Shown: positions 1-5,392 of the stretch, in pieces
Layout: each line of letters starts with the position of its first letter
Numbering within the stretch: the stretch's first letter is position 1
Origin: Treponema sp.
GTDB taxonomy: Bacteria; Spirochaetota; Spirochaetia; Treponematales; Breznakiellaceae
Reading direction: 5' to 3'
Length of the DNA stretch: 5,510 bases
Assembly (NCBI GenBank): GCA_031254385.1
Contig: JAIRUO010000214.1
Coordinates: 1-5,510, forward strand
Translations under genes and position numbers: made by a program
Notes under the pieces: generated by a model
Databases searched by the model: none
What the model saw: the letters and a program-made list of their open reading frames with translations, nothing else
What the model was told of the DNA's origin: nothing

Positions 1-1379
1 ACAACGGTTTCGCGTATCAGATCAGGGTATTTGAGTATGGCTTCTACGATGATACGCGAATGTCTAGGCAGCAGGGGGAACTCGGTCATCATTTTTCCTG
101 TTGATGAAAGGCTGCGGTCGTCTTCCAGCGCGTCTAGAAGGTTTAATGTTTCTATAGCAGCAATTATCCCTTCCCGGCCCGGTGGGGAGATAAAATCAAA
201 TTCTTCAAAATCTGTTATGCCCAAATCCGCCATGCGCAAAACTACTTCGGAAAGGTCTGTGCGGTAGATCTCTTCTGTGGTAAAAAGGTGGCGGTTTTCA
301 AAATCCTTTCTGGTGTAAAGCCTGTAGCAGTTTCCTTCTCGTGTACGGCCGGCCCGGCCTTTGCGCTGGTTTGCAGATGCTTTGGAAATAGGCGCTTCCA
401 CCAGGCTGGAAGTAAAGGTATGCGGATTATAGTAGTTGAGTTTAGAAAGCCCCGAATCAATAACAGCGGTGATCCCGTCTATGGTTATTGATGTTTCGGC
501 TATGTTAGTCGCAATGACAACCTTGGTTTTTCCCGCAGGGGTTTCTTCAAAGACCCTTTCCTGTTCTTCCTTGCCCATCCTGCCATAAAGGGGGAGTATG
601 TGAAGATAAGGCCCAAGGTTGCCAAAGGCAAACTTTTCCATGCAGTCCTTTATCATCTTTTCGCCGGGAAGGAAGATGAGTATATCCCCTGAATCGTTGT
701 CATGCACTCCGTTTTTTCCGCTGATTATGCGCTCTGCTATAGACTCAATTTTATCGATTAGGGCATCAGCCGCTAATCTGCTTTCTGAAACCGCTTCTAT
801 TGGTGGCGGATCGTAAATAACGGTTACGGGAAAGGTCTGGGCTTCAATTTTAACCACAGGGCACTCGCCAAAATATTCTGAAAAGACTTTAGCGTTTATG
901 GTGGCAGAAGAAATGATCAGCTTGAATTCTCTGCGGGCTTCCAGAACCCTTTTTAGAAGACCCAAGATAAAGTCTATGTTAAGGCTTCGCTCATGGGCCT
1001 CGTCCACGATAAGGCAGCCGTATTTTGACAGCCAGGGATCAAGCTTCATCTCCTGCAAGAGTATGCCGTCCGTCATTATTTTTATCCGGGTATTGCGTTC
1101 TGTTTTGTCTTCAAAGCGCATCTTATAGCCTACAGGACCAGGAATAGCCACGCCCATCTGCCGGGCTATAAATTCGCTTACAGATACGGCGGCAATGCGC
1201 CGGGGCTGCGTTACGCCGATAACGCCGTTCTTGGCATAGCCTGCATCGTCAAGGATAACCGGAAGCTGCGTGGTCTTTCCCGAACCTGTCGGGCTTTCCA
1301 CAACAATCACCTGGTTTTGTTCCAGGGCAGCGAGGATTAGGTCTTTGTGCTGATAAACCGGAAGCTCAAGGTATTTCAT
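1..1379 (-). CDS. hrpA: HrpA-like DEAH-box ATP-dependent RNA helicase (5' 459 codons; C-terminus off window)
   Basis: This is an SF2 helicase of the DEAH/RHA group that couples NTP hydrolysis to RNA unwinding in the cytoplasm. The visible 459 residues contain the full motor in order: Walker A SPTGSGKTT (29-37), motif Ia TQPRRIAA (57-64), DEAH (126-129), SAT (158-160), DILIFLPGE (232-240), motif V ATNIAETSITI (290-300) and motif VI QRKGRAGR (338-345). The winged-helix/HA2 start follows. The sequence resembles HrpA (TQPRR, MTDGILL, DEAHERSLNIDFILG) rather than HrpB. Walker A lies only about 30 residues from the start, so the long N-terminal extension of E. coli HrpA is absent. The start ATG (1379-1377) overlaps the TGA of the upstream nitroreductase gene as ATGA, and I see no good Shine-Dalgarno, so translation is probably coupled. 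The reading frame is open at the left edge, so this entry is partial by truncation and shows no sign of decay. Confidence 0.93.
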   Translation of the reverse strand, partial: MKYLELPVYQHKDLILAALEQNQVIVVESPTGSGKTTQLPVILDDAGYAKNGVIGVTQPRRIAAVSVSEFIARQMGVAIPGPVGYKMRFEDKTERNTRIKIMTDGILLQEMKLDPWLSKYGCLIVDEAHERSLNIDFILGLLKRVLEARREFKLIISSATINAKVFSEYFGECPVVKIEAQTFPVTVIYDPPPIEAVSESRLAADALIDKIESIAERIISGKNGVHDNDSGDILIFLPGEKMIKDCMEKFAFGNLGPYLHILPLYGRMGKEEQERVFEETPAGKTKVVIATNIAETSITIDGITAVIDSGLSKLNYYNPHTFTSSLVEAPISKASANQRKGRAGRTREGNCYRLYTRKDFENRHLFTTEEIYRTDLSEVVLRMADLGITDFEEFDFISPPGREGIIAAIETLNLLDALEDDRSLSSTGKMMTEFPLLPRHSRIIVEAILKYPDLIRETV

Positions 1380-1930
1380 TCAATATAGGTAACTTTTGCC
1401 ATGTCAAGCTCATGCGGCTCTTTCCCGCTTTTCGCCTTCCCAACCAAGACAGCTATGCCAAAACCATACCCTTCAGGGAATTTTAGGCGTTTCTTATAAT
1501 CTTCTGCCCGCGGTCCAGACAGGGGTATGCCGGCCATGCCGCAGATAACGCTGCCCAGTCCTAGCGAATGTGCGGCAAGCGCGATATTCTGGCTTAGAAT
1601 GCCGCAGTCCATTGCTGCGGGACTTGAACTGCTTGTTGCCGCAATAATCATGCAGGGGGCATTGTAAAAGAGCTTTCCTCCCCTGGACTTTATGCGCTCA
1701 TAGCCGGCTTTGTCTTCGGCAGCGGCAAGGATTTTCATTCCTTCTGCATCAAGCTCGTCTATCAGGTTTTTGTCTGTGATTACTATAATATGCCAGGGCT
1801 GGCGGTTCATGCCGCTAGGGCTTGCCAGGGCAGCTTCTACAAGGGCTTTTACCTGAGCGCCCTCAAGCGGCGTGCCAGTAAAATCGCGGCACGAATAGCG
1901 TTCCGCAATGGTCTTCAAGGTTTCATTCAT
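1376..1930 (-). CDS. Nitroreductase-family FMN-dependent oxidoreductase
   Basis: This 184-residue protein belongs to the nitroreductase superfamily: cytoplasmic flavoproteins, usually homodimeric, that reduce nitro compounds, quinones or other acceptors with NAD(P)H. The N-terminal FMN-phosphate motif is R11-Y-S-C-R15-D-F. The second FMN segment is ASPSGMNRQPWH (36-47), where the usual 'APS..N.QPW' is recognisable. The C-terminal family signature is Q114-N115-I-A-L-A-A-H-S-L-G-L-G-S (114-127), followed by CG (130-131). The length fits the short, single-domain members of the family. AAGGAG lies at 1942-1937, 6 nt before the ATG. The gene is 23 nt downstream of the ATC-hydrolase homologue and overlaps hrpA by 4 nt, so all three are probably one transcript. 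The physiological substrate cannot be read from the sequence. Such proteins are often annotated by family only, and they include BluB-like and dehalogenase-like relatives. Confidence 0.93.
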   Translation of the reverse strand: MNETLKTIAERYSCRDFTGTPLEGAQVKALVEAALASPSGMNRQPWHIIVITDKNLIDELDAEGMKILAAAEDKAGYERIKSRGGKLFYNAPCMIIAATSSSSPAAMDCGILSQNIALAAHSLGLGSVICGMAGIPLSGPRAEDYKKRLKFPEGYGFGIAVLVGKAKSGKEPHELDMAKVTYIE

Positions 1931-1953
1931 AAGATACTCCTTCTAACTGTCAA

Positions 1954-2448
1954 TTATTTGTGAAAATGCAGTTTGCAGGTATCGCAGCCCTGGGCTATGG
2001 TTTCAACCAAATCCAGCTTTAGCCCCATTGCTTCAGCAATACCCCTGTCTCCTTCCATAGCCATATCGCAGAGCAGGGCGCAGGTATCGTCATCAAAGCC
2101 GAGTTTCTGCCATGCGCTTATCAGTGCGCAGTAATGGAAGTTTGTCCTTAGGTTGTCCTTATCAGCGCTGATGGGATTCATATTAAAAGTCTTGACGCTC
2201 AGATCGCCAAGGAACACAGTTCTGAACTGCTCGCAGTTTTCAGGCTCGGCGCACTTTTTCTTAAAGTTTTCGCCGCGTATATTTCCAAAGCGCCTAATGG
2301 CCCGCCTAATAATAGCCTCCGCGTCAACTCCGGCTTTCTTCATCTCATCATAAATAAGCCCCATCCATGAGGCCCGGTGTTCAATTTGCGCCCGGTTTAC
2401 TTCAACTGCCTGCTCCACGCTATCCGGCGTATTGTGAATTTTTGACAT
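1954..2448 (-). CDS. L-2-amino-thiazoline-4-carboxylic acid hydrolase family protein
   Basis: The 164-residue protein matches my recollection of the ATC_hydrolase family (Pfam PF14196). This family is named for bacterial enzymes that open the ring of 2-amino-thiazoline-4-carboxylate on the way to L-cysteine. The diagnostic part is the C-terminal half: F104-H-Y-C107-A-L-I-S-A-W, then L-C127-D-M-A-M-E132-G-D134-R-G (126-136), and the terminal G154-C-D-T-C158-K-L-H-F. The protein has seven cysteines (66, 72, 107, 123, 127, 155, 158), which suggests thiol chemistry or metal binding, though this is not proven. It has no signal peptide, so it is cytoplasmic. AAGGAG lies at 2459-2454, 5 nt before the ATG. 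It is the first gene of the minus-strand operon with the nitroreductase and hrpA. Many anaerobes carry homologues with no demonstrated ATC activity, so the family call is firmer than the reaction. Confidence 0.85.
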   Translation of the reverse strand: MSKIHNTPDSVEQAVEVNRAQIEHRASWMGLIYDEMKKAGVDAEAIIRRAIRRFGNIRGENFKKKCAEPENCEQFRTVFLGDLSVKTFNMNPISADKDNLRTNFHYCALISAWQKLGFDDDTCALLCDMAMEGDRGIAEAMGLKLDLVETIAQGCDTCKLHFHK

Positions 2449-2480
2449 AATAGCTCCTTAATCAACTTTACTTTTTTTAT

Positions 2481-2580
2481 TCATAGGAAGCAAGGGAGTA
2501 GGGAGTAGGGAGTAGGTGGGCTAGGGTGCAAGGGACAGGACTTCCCCCATTCCCTACTACCCACTCCCCATTCCCTATGA
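2481..2580. repeat. 100-bp imperfect inverted repeat built of RRGGART heptamers, upstream of dat
   Basis: The outer ends are exact inverted copies, TCATAGG (2481-2487) and CCTATGA (2574-2580). The left arm contains three perfect tandem GGGAGTA units (2494-2514). The right arm contains four degenerate units on the opposite strand, CATTCCC, TACTACC, CACTCCC and CATTCCC (2548-2575). A loop of about 20 nt (2521-2540) separates the arms. It lies in the 155-bp gap between the divergent ATC-hydrolase operon and dat, so it occupies most of the space available for both promoters. No T-run follows either arm, so it is not a standard intrinsic terminator. Confidence 0.8.
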
Positions 2581-2581
2581 T
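2576..2581 (+). promoter_or_regulatory. Possible -10 hexamer (TATGAT) for dat at the edge of the inverted repeat
   Basis: TATGAT matches the TATAAT consensus at 5 of 6 positions and sits 22 nt before the dat start codon, so a transcript would have a short leader of roughly 15 nt carrying the GGAG. No convincing -35 hexamer lies 16-18 nt upstream, because that DNA is the CCC-rich right arm of the repeat. The call rests on a single hexamer. Confidence 0.3.
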
Positions 2582-2593
2582 AATATCGCTACC

Positions 2594-2597
2594 GGAG
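2594..2597 (+). promoter_or_regulatory. dat: Shine-Dalgarno GGAG that fixes the dat start at 2604
   Basis: GGAG is 6 nt upstream of ATG 2604-2606. The more upstream in-frame ATGs at 2526 and 2577 lie inside the heptamer inverted repeat and lack a properly spaced Shine-Dalgarno. Starting at 2604 also gives an N-terminus that aligns with known D-amino-acid transaminases. Confidence 0.75.
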
Positions 2598-2603
2598 CTA
2601 AAC

Positions 2604-3449
2604 ATGGATGCGCTTGGTTATTACAACGGAAAATGGGGGCCCCTTGACGAGATGACCGTCCCCATGAACGACAGGGGCTGCTACTTTGGAGACGGCGTTT
2701 ACGATGCCGCTGTGGCGGCTAACGGGGTTATCTTTACCCTGGATGAGCATGTGGACAGGTTTTTTGTCAGCGCAGAACTGCTGGAAATAAAACTTAGCCT
2801 TTCAAAAGAGGAGCTAAAAGACGTCCTCAACGAAATGCTTGCAAAGGTACAAAAAGGGACCTATCTGGCTTACTGGCAGGCAACTCGTGGCACAGGCCGA
2901 CGCCTTCACGCCTTCCCCCAGGGTGTTTCCAATCTCTGGATAATGATAAAACCCATAACCATTCCCGATCTTTCAGAAAAGATACAACTAATCACTGTTG
3001 AAGATACCCGTTACCTTCATTGCAACATAAAGACCATAAACCTAATTCCCAATATCATGGCCGCACAGCGGGCCAAGGAAGCCGGCTGCTTTGAGGCGGT
3101 CTTTCACCGGGGCGATATAGTTACCGAGTGTTTCCACAGCAATGTCCACATCATCAAGGACGGAACCTTTATCACCCATCCGGCAAACAACCTGATCCTT
3201 AGGGGCATAGCCCGCAGCCGCATAGTCCTGGCCTGCAACAGACTTGGCATTCCGGTGGAGGAGCGACAGTTTACCCTTACAGAATTATTTAGCTGTGACG
3301 AGCTTCTTACTTCCAGCACATCCACCTTCTGCCTTTCCGCCGACACTATAGACGGAAAGCCCGTAGGAGGAAGAGTGCCGCATCTTCTACAGAAAATCCA
3401 GCACGAAGTGATGCGTGAATTCTCCGAAGCCACTGGCTATATAAGATAA
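2604..3449 (+). CDS. dat: D-amino-acid aminotransferase (D-alanine transaminase), PLP fold type IV
   Basis: This 281-residue class IV aminotransferase interconverts D-alanine + 2-oxoglutarate and pyruvate + D-glutamate, supplying D-amino acids for peptidoglycan. The reading follows the Bacillus enzyme closely: NDRGCYFGDGVYD (22-34), TRGTGRRLHAFP (94-105), CNIKTINLIPN (140-150), VTE (173-175), THPANNLILRGI (191-202) and TSSTS (236-240). The Schiff-base lysine is K143. The D-specific carboxylate-trap residues of the Bacillus enzyme (Tyr31, Arg98, His100) have counterparts Y33, R100 and H102, which favours D-amino-acid over branched-chain specificity. E175 is the usual cofactor-tuning glutamate, but the following segment is C-F-H-S-N instead of the common G-S-S-S-N. 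The length matches the family (about 280). An in-frame upstream extension to 2526 is translated repeat DNA and was not used. The gene stands alone on the plus strand, flanked by heptamer inverted repeats. It is cytoplasmic, with no signal peptide. Confidence 0.92.
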   Translation: MDALGYYNGKWGPLDEMTVPMNDRGCYFGDGVYDAAVAANGVIFTLDEHVDRFFVSAELLEIKLSLSKEELKDVLNEMLAKVQKGTYLAYWQATRGTGRRLHAFPQGVSNLWIMIKPITIPDLSEKIQLITVEDTRYLHCNIKTINLIPNIMAAQRAKEAGCFEAVFHRGDIVTECFHSNVHIIKDGTFITHPANNLILRGIARSRIVLACNRLGIPVEERQFTLTELFSCDELLTSSTSTFCLSADTIDGKPVGGRVPHLLQKIQHEVMREFSEATGYIR

Positions 3450-3450
3450 T

Positions 3451-3533
3451 GAGGAATGAGGAATGAGGAATGAGGAATGAGGAATGTTAAGATAAGCGAG
3501 CGTTCCTAACTCCTAATTCCACATTCCTCATTC
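3451..3533. repeat. Heptamer inverted repeat (GAGGAAT x5 / degenerate TTCCTCA x4) between convergent genes
   Basis: Five perfect tandem copies of GAGGAAT (3451-3485) begin 2 nt after the dat stop codon. After a loop of about 17 nt come four degenerate complementary heptamers: TTCCTAA, CTCCTAA, TTCCACA and TTCCTCA (3503-3530). The outermost 12 bp of the right arm, CATTCCTCATTC (3522-3533), is the exact complement of repeat-array sequence. A long RNA hairpin would form in either direction. It could act as a bidirectional barrier between dat and the DUF3597 gene, but there is no U-run. Confidence 0.85.
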
Positions 3534-3556
3534 GTCTCTAGATGCTCTTGTCGAAA

Positions 3557-3925
3557 TTATTTTAACAGGTCTTTGGGCACTTTGCCGCCGCTTTGGGCGA
3601 TCTCTTTCATTACCGCCTTGAGCAGCCAGGTGTTTTGCTCGGCTGTACCACCATAGTTGGCGGCATCAGGCATATTAAGTTCTGCGGCGAGTTTCTTGCG
3701 CTCCGCAAAGCTGTTGTTCATACCGAACACCGACAAGAAATCGACAATCGAGACGCGCCAGTTGCCGACTTTTTCACCCTTTGCCTGCTTTTCCTTTATT
3801 AAGGCATCGATAACGGCCTCTACATCAACGGTCGCTGCGGCTGCAGTCGCGGCAGTGTTTTTTGCGGTTTCTGTTTTGGTTGATTTGCCAAAAAGCTTAT
3901 CCTTGATCGTACTTAAAATTCCCAT
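3557..3925 (-). CDS. DUF3597 family small protein
   Basis: The 122-residue protein has the layout I recall for DUF3597. It starts with a short MGILSTIKDKLFGK segment (1-14). A low-complexity Ala/Thr linker follows (about 16-33). The helical core (34-122) contains the conserved N55-W-R-V-S-I-V-D-F, A-E-R-K-K-L-A-A-E-L (74-83) and N98-T-W-L-L-K-A-V-M-K-E-I (98-109), and ends in GGKVPKDLL (113-121). No function is established for the family. It resembles small soluble proteins that often sit near phage-tail or LysM-like proteins in other bacteria, but nothing here shows that role. There is no signal peptide or membrane segment. GGAG (3936-3933) is 7 nt before the ATG. It is convergent with dat and has no co-directional partner close by, so it is probably monocistronic. 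Confidence 0.85.
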   Translation of the reverse strand: MGILSTIKDKLFGKSTKTETAKNTAATAAAATVDVEAVIDALIKEKQAKGEKVGNWRVSIVDFLSVFGMNNSFAERKKLAAELNMPDAANYGGTAEQNTWLLKAVMKEIAQSGGKVPKDLLK

Positions 3926-4068
3926 GTTTCTTCTCCCTGTTTTTGTATTCGGACATAGTTTTATCCGTAGTGTTCATCGTAATACTAAAAGGCCATTAAT
4001 GCAAGCAAACGCCTGTAAGCCTGTACGAATTTAGGGATCTTTTTAAGATTAACCGGATCGCCATTTAA

Positions 4069-4175
4069 CCACGGATTACTGCTGACCTTCGGTCAGCTTG
4101 GATTAGCACGGATTAACGCGGATTAAGAAGGATAAGAGGATTTAAATCTCTTCAATCCGTGAAATCCGTGCAATC
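4069..4175. repeat. Inverted repeat of ACGGATTAA-type units
   Basis: The left side carries ACGGATTA (4071-4078), CACGGATTAA (4108-4117), CGCGGATTAA (4118-4127) and a decayed copy, AAGGATAA. The right side carries the complement twice, CAATCCGTG (4153-4161) and AAATCCGTG (4162-4170). The arms from 4101 to 4175 fold back almost throughout, closing on GATTTAAATC (4139-4148). The unit differs from the heptamers around dat, but the design is the same: direct repeats arranged as an inverted pair. Similar 'cacggattaa' intergenic repeats occur in many unrelated bacteria, so the unit itself is not unique. Confidence 0.75.
4081..4097. repeat. Short perfect hairpin with C(UUCG)G loop
   Basis: GCTGACC (4081-4087), TTC, then GGTCAGC (4091-4097) form a perfect stem. 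As RNA from the plus strand it closes on the unusually stable C(UUCG)G tetraloop. It is embedded between the first and later ACGGATTA units and is not followed by a T-run, so I do not call it a terminator. Confidence 0.65.
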
Positions 4176-4353
4176 AAGAGGGGAACCTCCCTACGCTTCG
4201 TTTCGGTCGGTTGAGTATACCGTGGTAAAAAAACATTGACCACCCCCGCCATCAGCCTGCGTACTTCCACCATGAGACAAATTTGGTGCCTGGCACTCTT
4301 TCTCGAAAAACACTTATGTCAAGGAAGGTTTTTTAGTATACGCTACCATTCCA

Positions 4354-5283
4354 TTAGGGAACCAACACCCCATCTACCACTCTTATCGTGTTGTCGGTTG
4401 TAGTCAGTATGCCGGTTTTGATCCATTTGCCGCCGCTGAAGGTTCCGTATTCGGCTATGACGTATCTGTAGCTGTCTAATGACGCCGCCGCGTGTCGGTC
4501 AGCCGTATTTCTGAGGCTCTCATTTTCCTCGTTTGACCCGTAGATTACCCCGCCGCTTATACGGCAGCTTGCTTTATCATACGCGTTGTTACTCATTACC
4601 ACCCCACCGCCAGAGGAGTATACGCCTACGGCTGTATTGCCGAAGATTTCTCCGCCGGTCATGGTAAAAGTTACCTTGCCGTTCATAACCACCCCACCGC
4701 CGCAGCTTATGTACCAGTCGGTGTCTAAGACATTCGCTGTATTACCTGAGATTTCCCCGCCGTTCATGGTGAAGGTTCCACGGAACATAAACACAGCTCC
4801 GCCGCCGTATTGAATGCCACGGTAATTTTTGGTATTGCCAGTAATGCGCGATCCAGCGTTCATCACCAGGTTTCCTGTATTTATATTGACTAAAGAAGCG
4901 TCATTGTCGCTAAGCCCTCGCAATGTGATGTTATTGAGGGTCAAGGTAATCCCAGTTTCTACCCTAAACAGGCTTCCCTTGGACGAAAGGCTGATGACCG
5001 GTTCAACGCTTGTCCCCGTAATGGTTATGCCTATATTGGTTTTCCTGTTATAGGAAAGGGTTTGGGGAGCAAGGCTTTCATCGGCGCTTACTTCAATGAT
5101 GTAGTTAGTATTGCTCTGGGCGTTTGTTTTTACCCACGCCAGTTTTGCTGCAAGATTTGCGCCTTGGGTAACAGTAAATAGTTGTTGTTCCGGTATGATC
5201 GGGTCTTTACAGGCAATGAAGCTGAATATCATGATCAGTGCCCAGATTACAACTGCCGAGGAATGATTGCTTTTTTCATTCAT
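4354..5283 (-). CDS. Secreted lipoprotein with beta-helix (GGEISGNTA-type) repeats
   Basis: The 309-residue protein begins with a type II signal peptide: a short polar start, a hydrophobic core VVIWALIMIFSFIA (11-24) and the lipidation cysteine C25, followed by KDP. The FIAC lipobox is relaxed in the way typical of spirochaetes. Residues 35-135 are beta-rich, with a 'TLNNITLRG' strand (115-123) of the kind seen in pectin-lyase-like folds. Three to four rungs follow: NLVMNAGSRITGNT (138-151), GGGAVFM..TFTMNGGEISGNTA (160-183), GGGVVM..TFTMTGGEIFGNTA (195-218) and GGGVVM..CRISGGVIYGS (225-250). The C-terminal TTTDNTIRVVDGVLVP caps the fold. AAGGAG (5295-5290) lies 6 nt before the ATG, and an alternative start is unnecessary. 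Such proteins are expanded in gut treponemes and are presumed surface or periplasmic binding or adhesion proteins. No catalytic residues are recognisable, so the role is unknown. Confidence 0.9.
   Translation of the reverse strand: MNEKSNHSSAVVIWALIMIFSFIACKDPIIPEQQLFTVTQGANLAAKLAWVKTNAQSNTNYIIEVSADESLAPQTLSYNRKTNIGITITGTSVEPVISLSSKGSLFRVETGITLTLNNITLRGLSDNDASLVNINTGNLVMNAGSRITGNTKNYRGIQYGGGAVFMFRGTFTMNGGEISGNTANVLDTDWYISCGGGVVMNGKVTFTMTGGEIFGNTAVGVYSSGGGVVMSNNAYDKASCRISGGVIYGSNEENESLRNTADRHAAASLDSYRYVIAEYGTFSGGKWIKTGILTTTDNTIRVVDGVLVP
4631..4806 (-). repeat. Internal coding duplication (71 bp copies, 105-bp period) in the lipoprotein gene
   Basis: Segments 4631-4701 and 4736-4806 are equal in length and clearly similar base by base. 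They encode the two GGGxVxM...TFTMxGGEIxGNTA rungs, 35 residues apart. A further shared block (4594-4611 versus 4684-4701, 17 of 18 identical) encodes the GGGVVM strand of the next rung. The retained DNA identity suggests recent tandem duplication or recombination between rungs. Confidence 0.75.
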
Positions 5284-5307
5284 CTCTTTCTCCTTGCATT
5301 AAGAGGC

Positions 5308-5317
5308 AGTGTACACT
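5308..5317. promoter_or_regulatory. Perfect 10-bp palindrome AGTGTACACT at the predicted transcription start
   Basis: The palindrome lies 4 nt downstream of the predicted -10 hexamer, overlapping the expected start site. That placement suits a repressor operator, but no regulator is encoded nearby and the site is short, so this is inference. Confidence 0.35.
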
Positions 5318-5321
5318 AATA

Positions 5322-5349
5322 AATATACGCACTTTGCTGTCGGTTTCAA
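5322..5349 (-). promoter_or_regulatory. Sigma70-like promoter for the lipoprotein gene
   Basis: Read on the minus strand, TTGAAA (5349-5344) is followed after 16 nt by TATATT (5327-5322). Each hexamer matches its consensus at 5 of 6 positions. Transcription would begin near 5315, giving a leader of about 30 nt that contains the AAGGAG. It is the only good promoter match I found in the window. Confidence 0.55.
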
Positions 5350-5392
5350 CCAAGGACGCGCATAATAGCTTAAAAATAACCCCTATTCCTTC

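Larger units (their letters stand above)
3926..4353. other. 428-bp intergenic region with repeats and no supported gene
   Basis: No reading frame here has both a credible ribosome binding site and protein-like composition. Positions 3926-4060 would hold the promoter of the DUF3597 gene, but I found only weak hexamers. Positions 4069-4175 are an ACGGATTAA-type inverted repeat. Positions 4178-4280 look like unstructured remnant sequence. At 4286-4296 there is an 11-bp palindrome, GTGCCTGGCAC. Nothing resembling a strong intrinsic terminator for the lipoprotein gene was found immediately after its stop codon. Confidence 0.6.

Noticed and set aside
31..1128. Short plus-strand reading frames opposite the helicase
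   Set aside because: The minus strand encodes a continuous helicase with all motifs in order, so these are shadows.
2461..2494. Minus-strand promoter TTGCTT-N17-TAAAGT for the ATC-hydrolase operon
   Set aside because: The hexamers are weak and the implied start would fall almost on the Shine-Dalgarno, leaving no usable leader.
2526..2603. Upstream in-frame extension of dat (starts at 2526 or 2577)
   Set aside because: The extra residues are Pro-rich translation of the heptamer inverted repeat, have no well-placed Shine-Dalgarno and go beyond the family N-terminus. GGAG before 2604 is better.
3451..3533. CRISPR array or standard intrinsic terminator
   Set aside because: The repeats are 7 bp with no spacers, so this is not CRISPR. 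There is no T-run after either arm, so it is not a classical terminator, although a barrier role remains possible.
3960..4010. Promoter TTGCAT-N17-TACGAT for the DUF3597 gene
   Set aside because: It has only 3 of 6 and 4 of 6 matches, too weak to list as a feature.
3657..4034. 125-codon plus-strand reading frame antisense to the DUF3597 gene
   Set aside because: It is mostly the shadow of the real minus-strand gene, with low-complexity Ala/Ser composition and no ribosome binding site.
4586..5053. Plus-strand reading frames opposite the lipoprotein gene
   Set aside because: Their Pro/Thr/Val-rich composition mirrors the Gly-rich beta-helix codons on the other strand. They have no start signals and no family resemblance.
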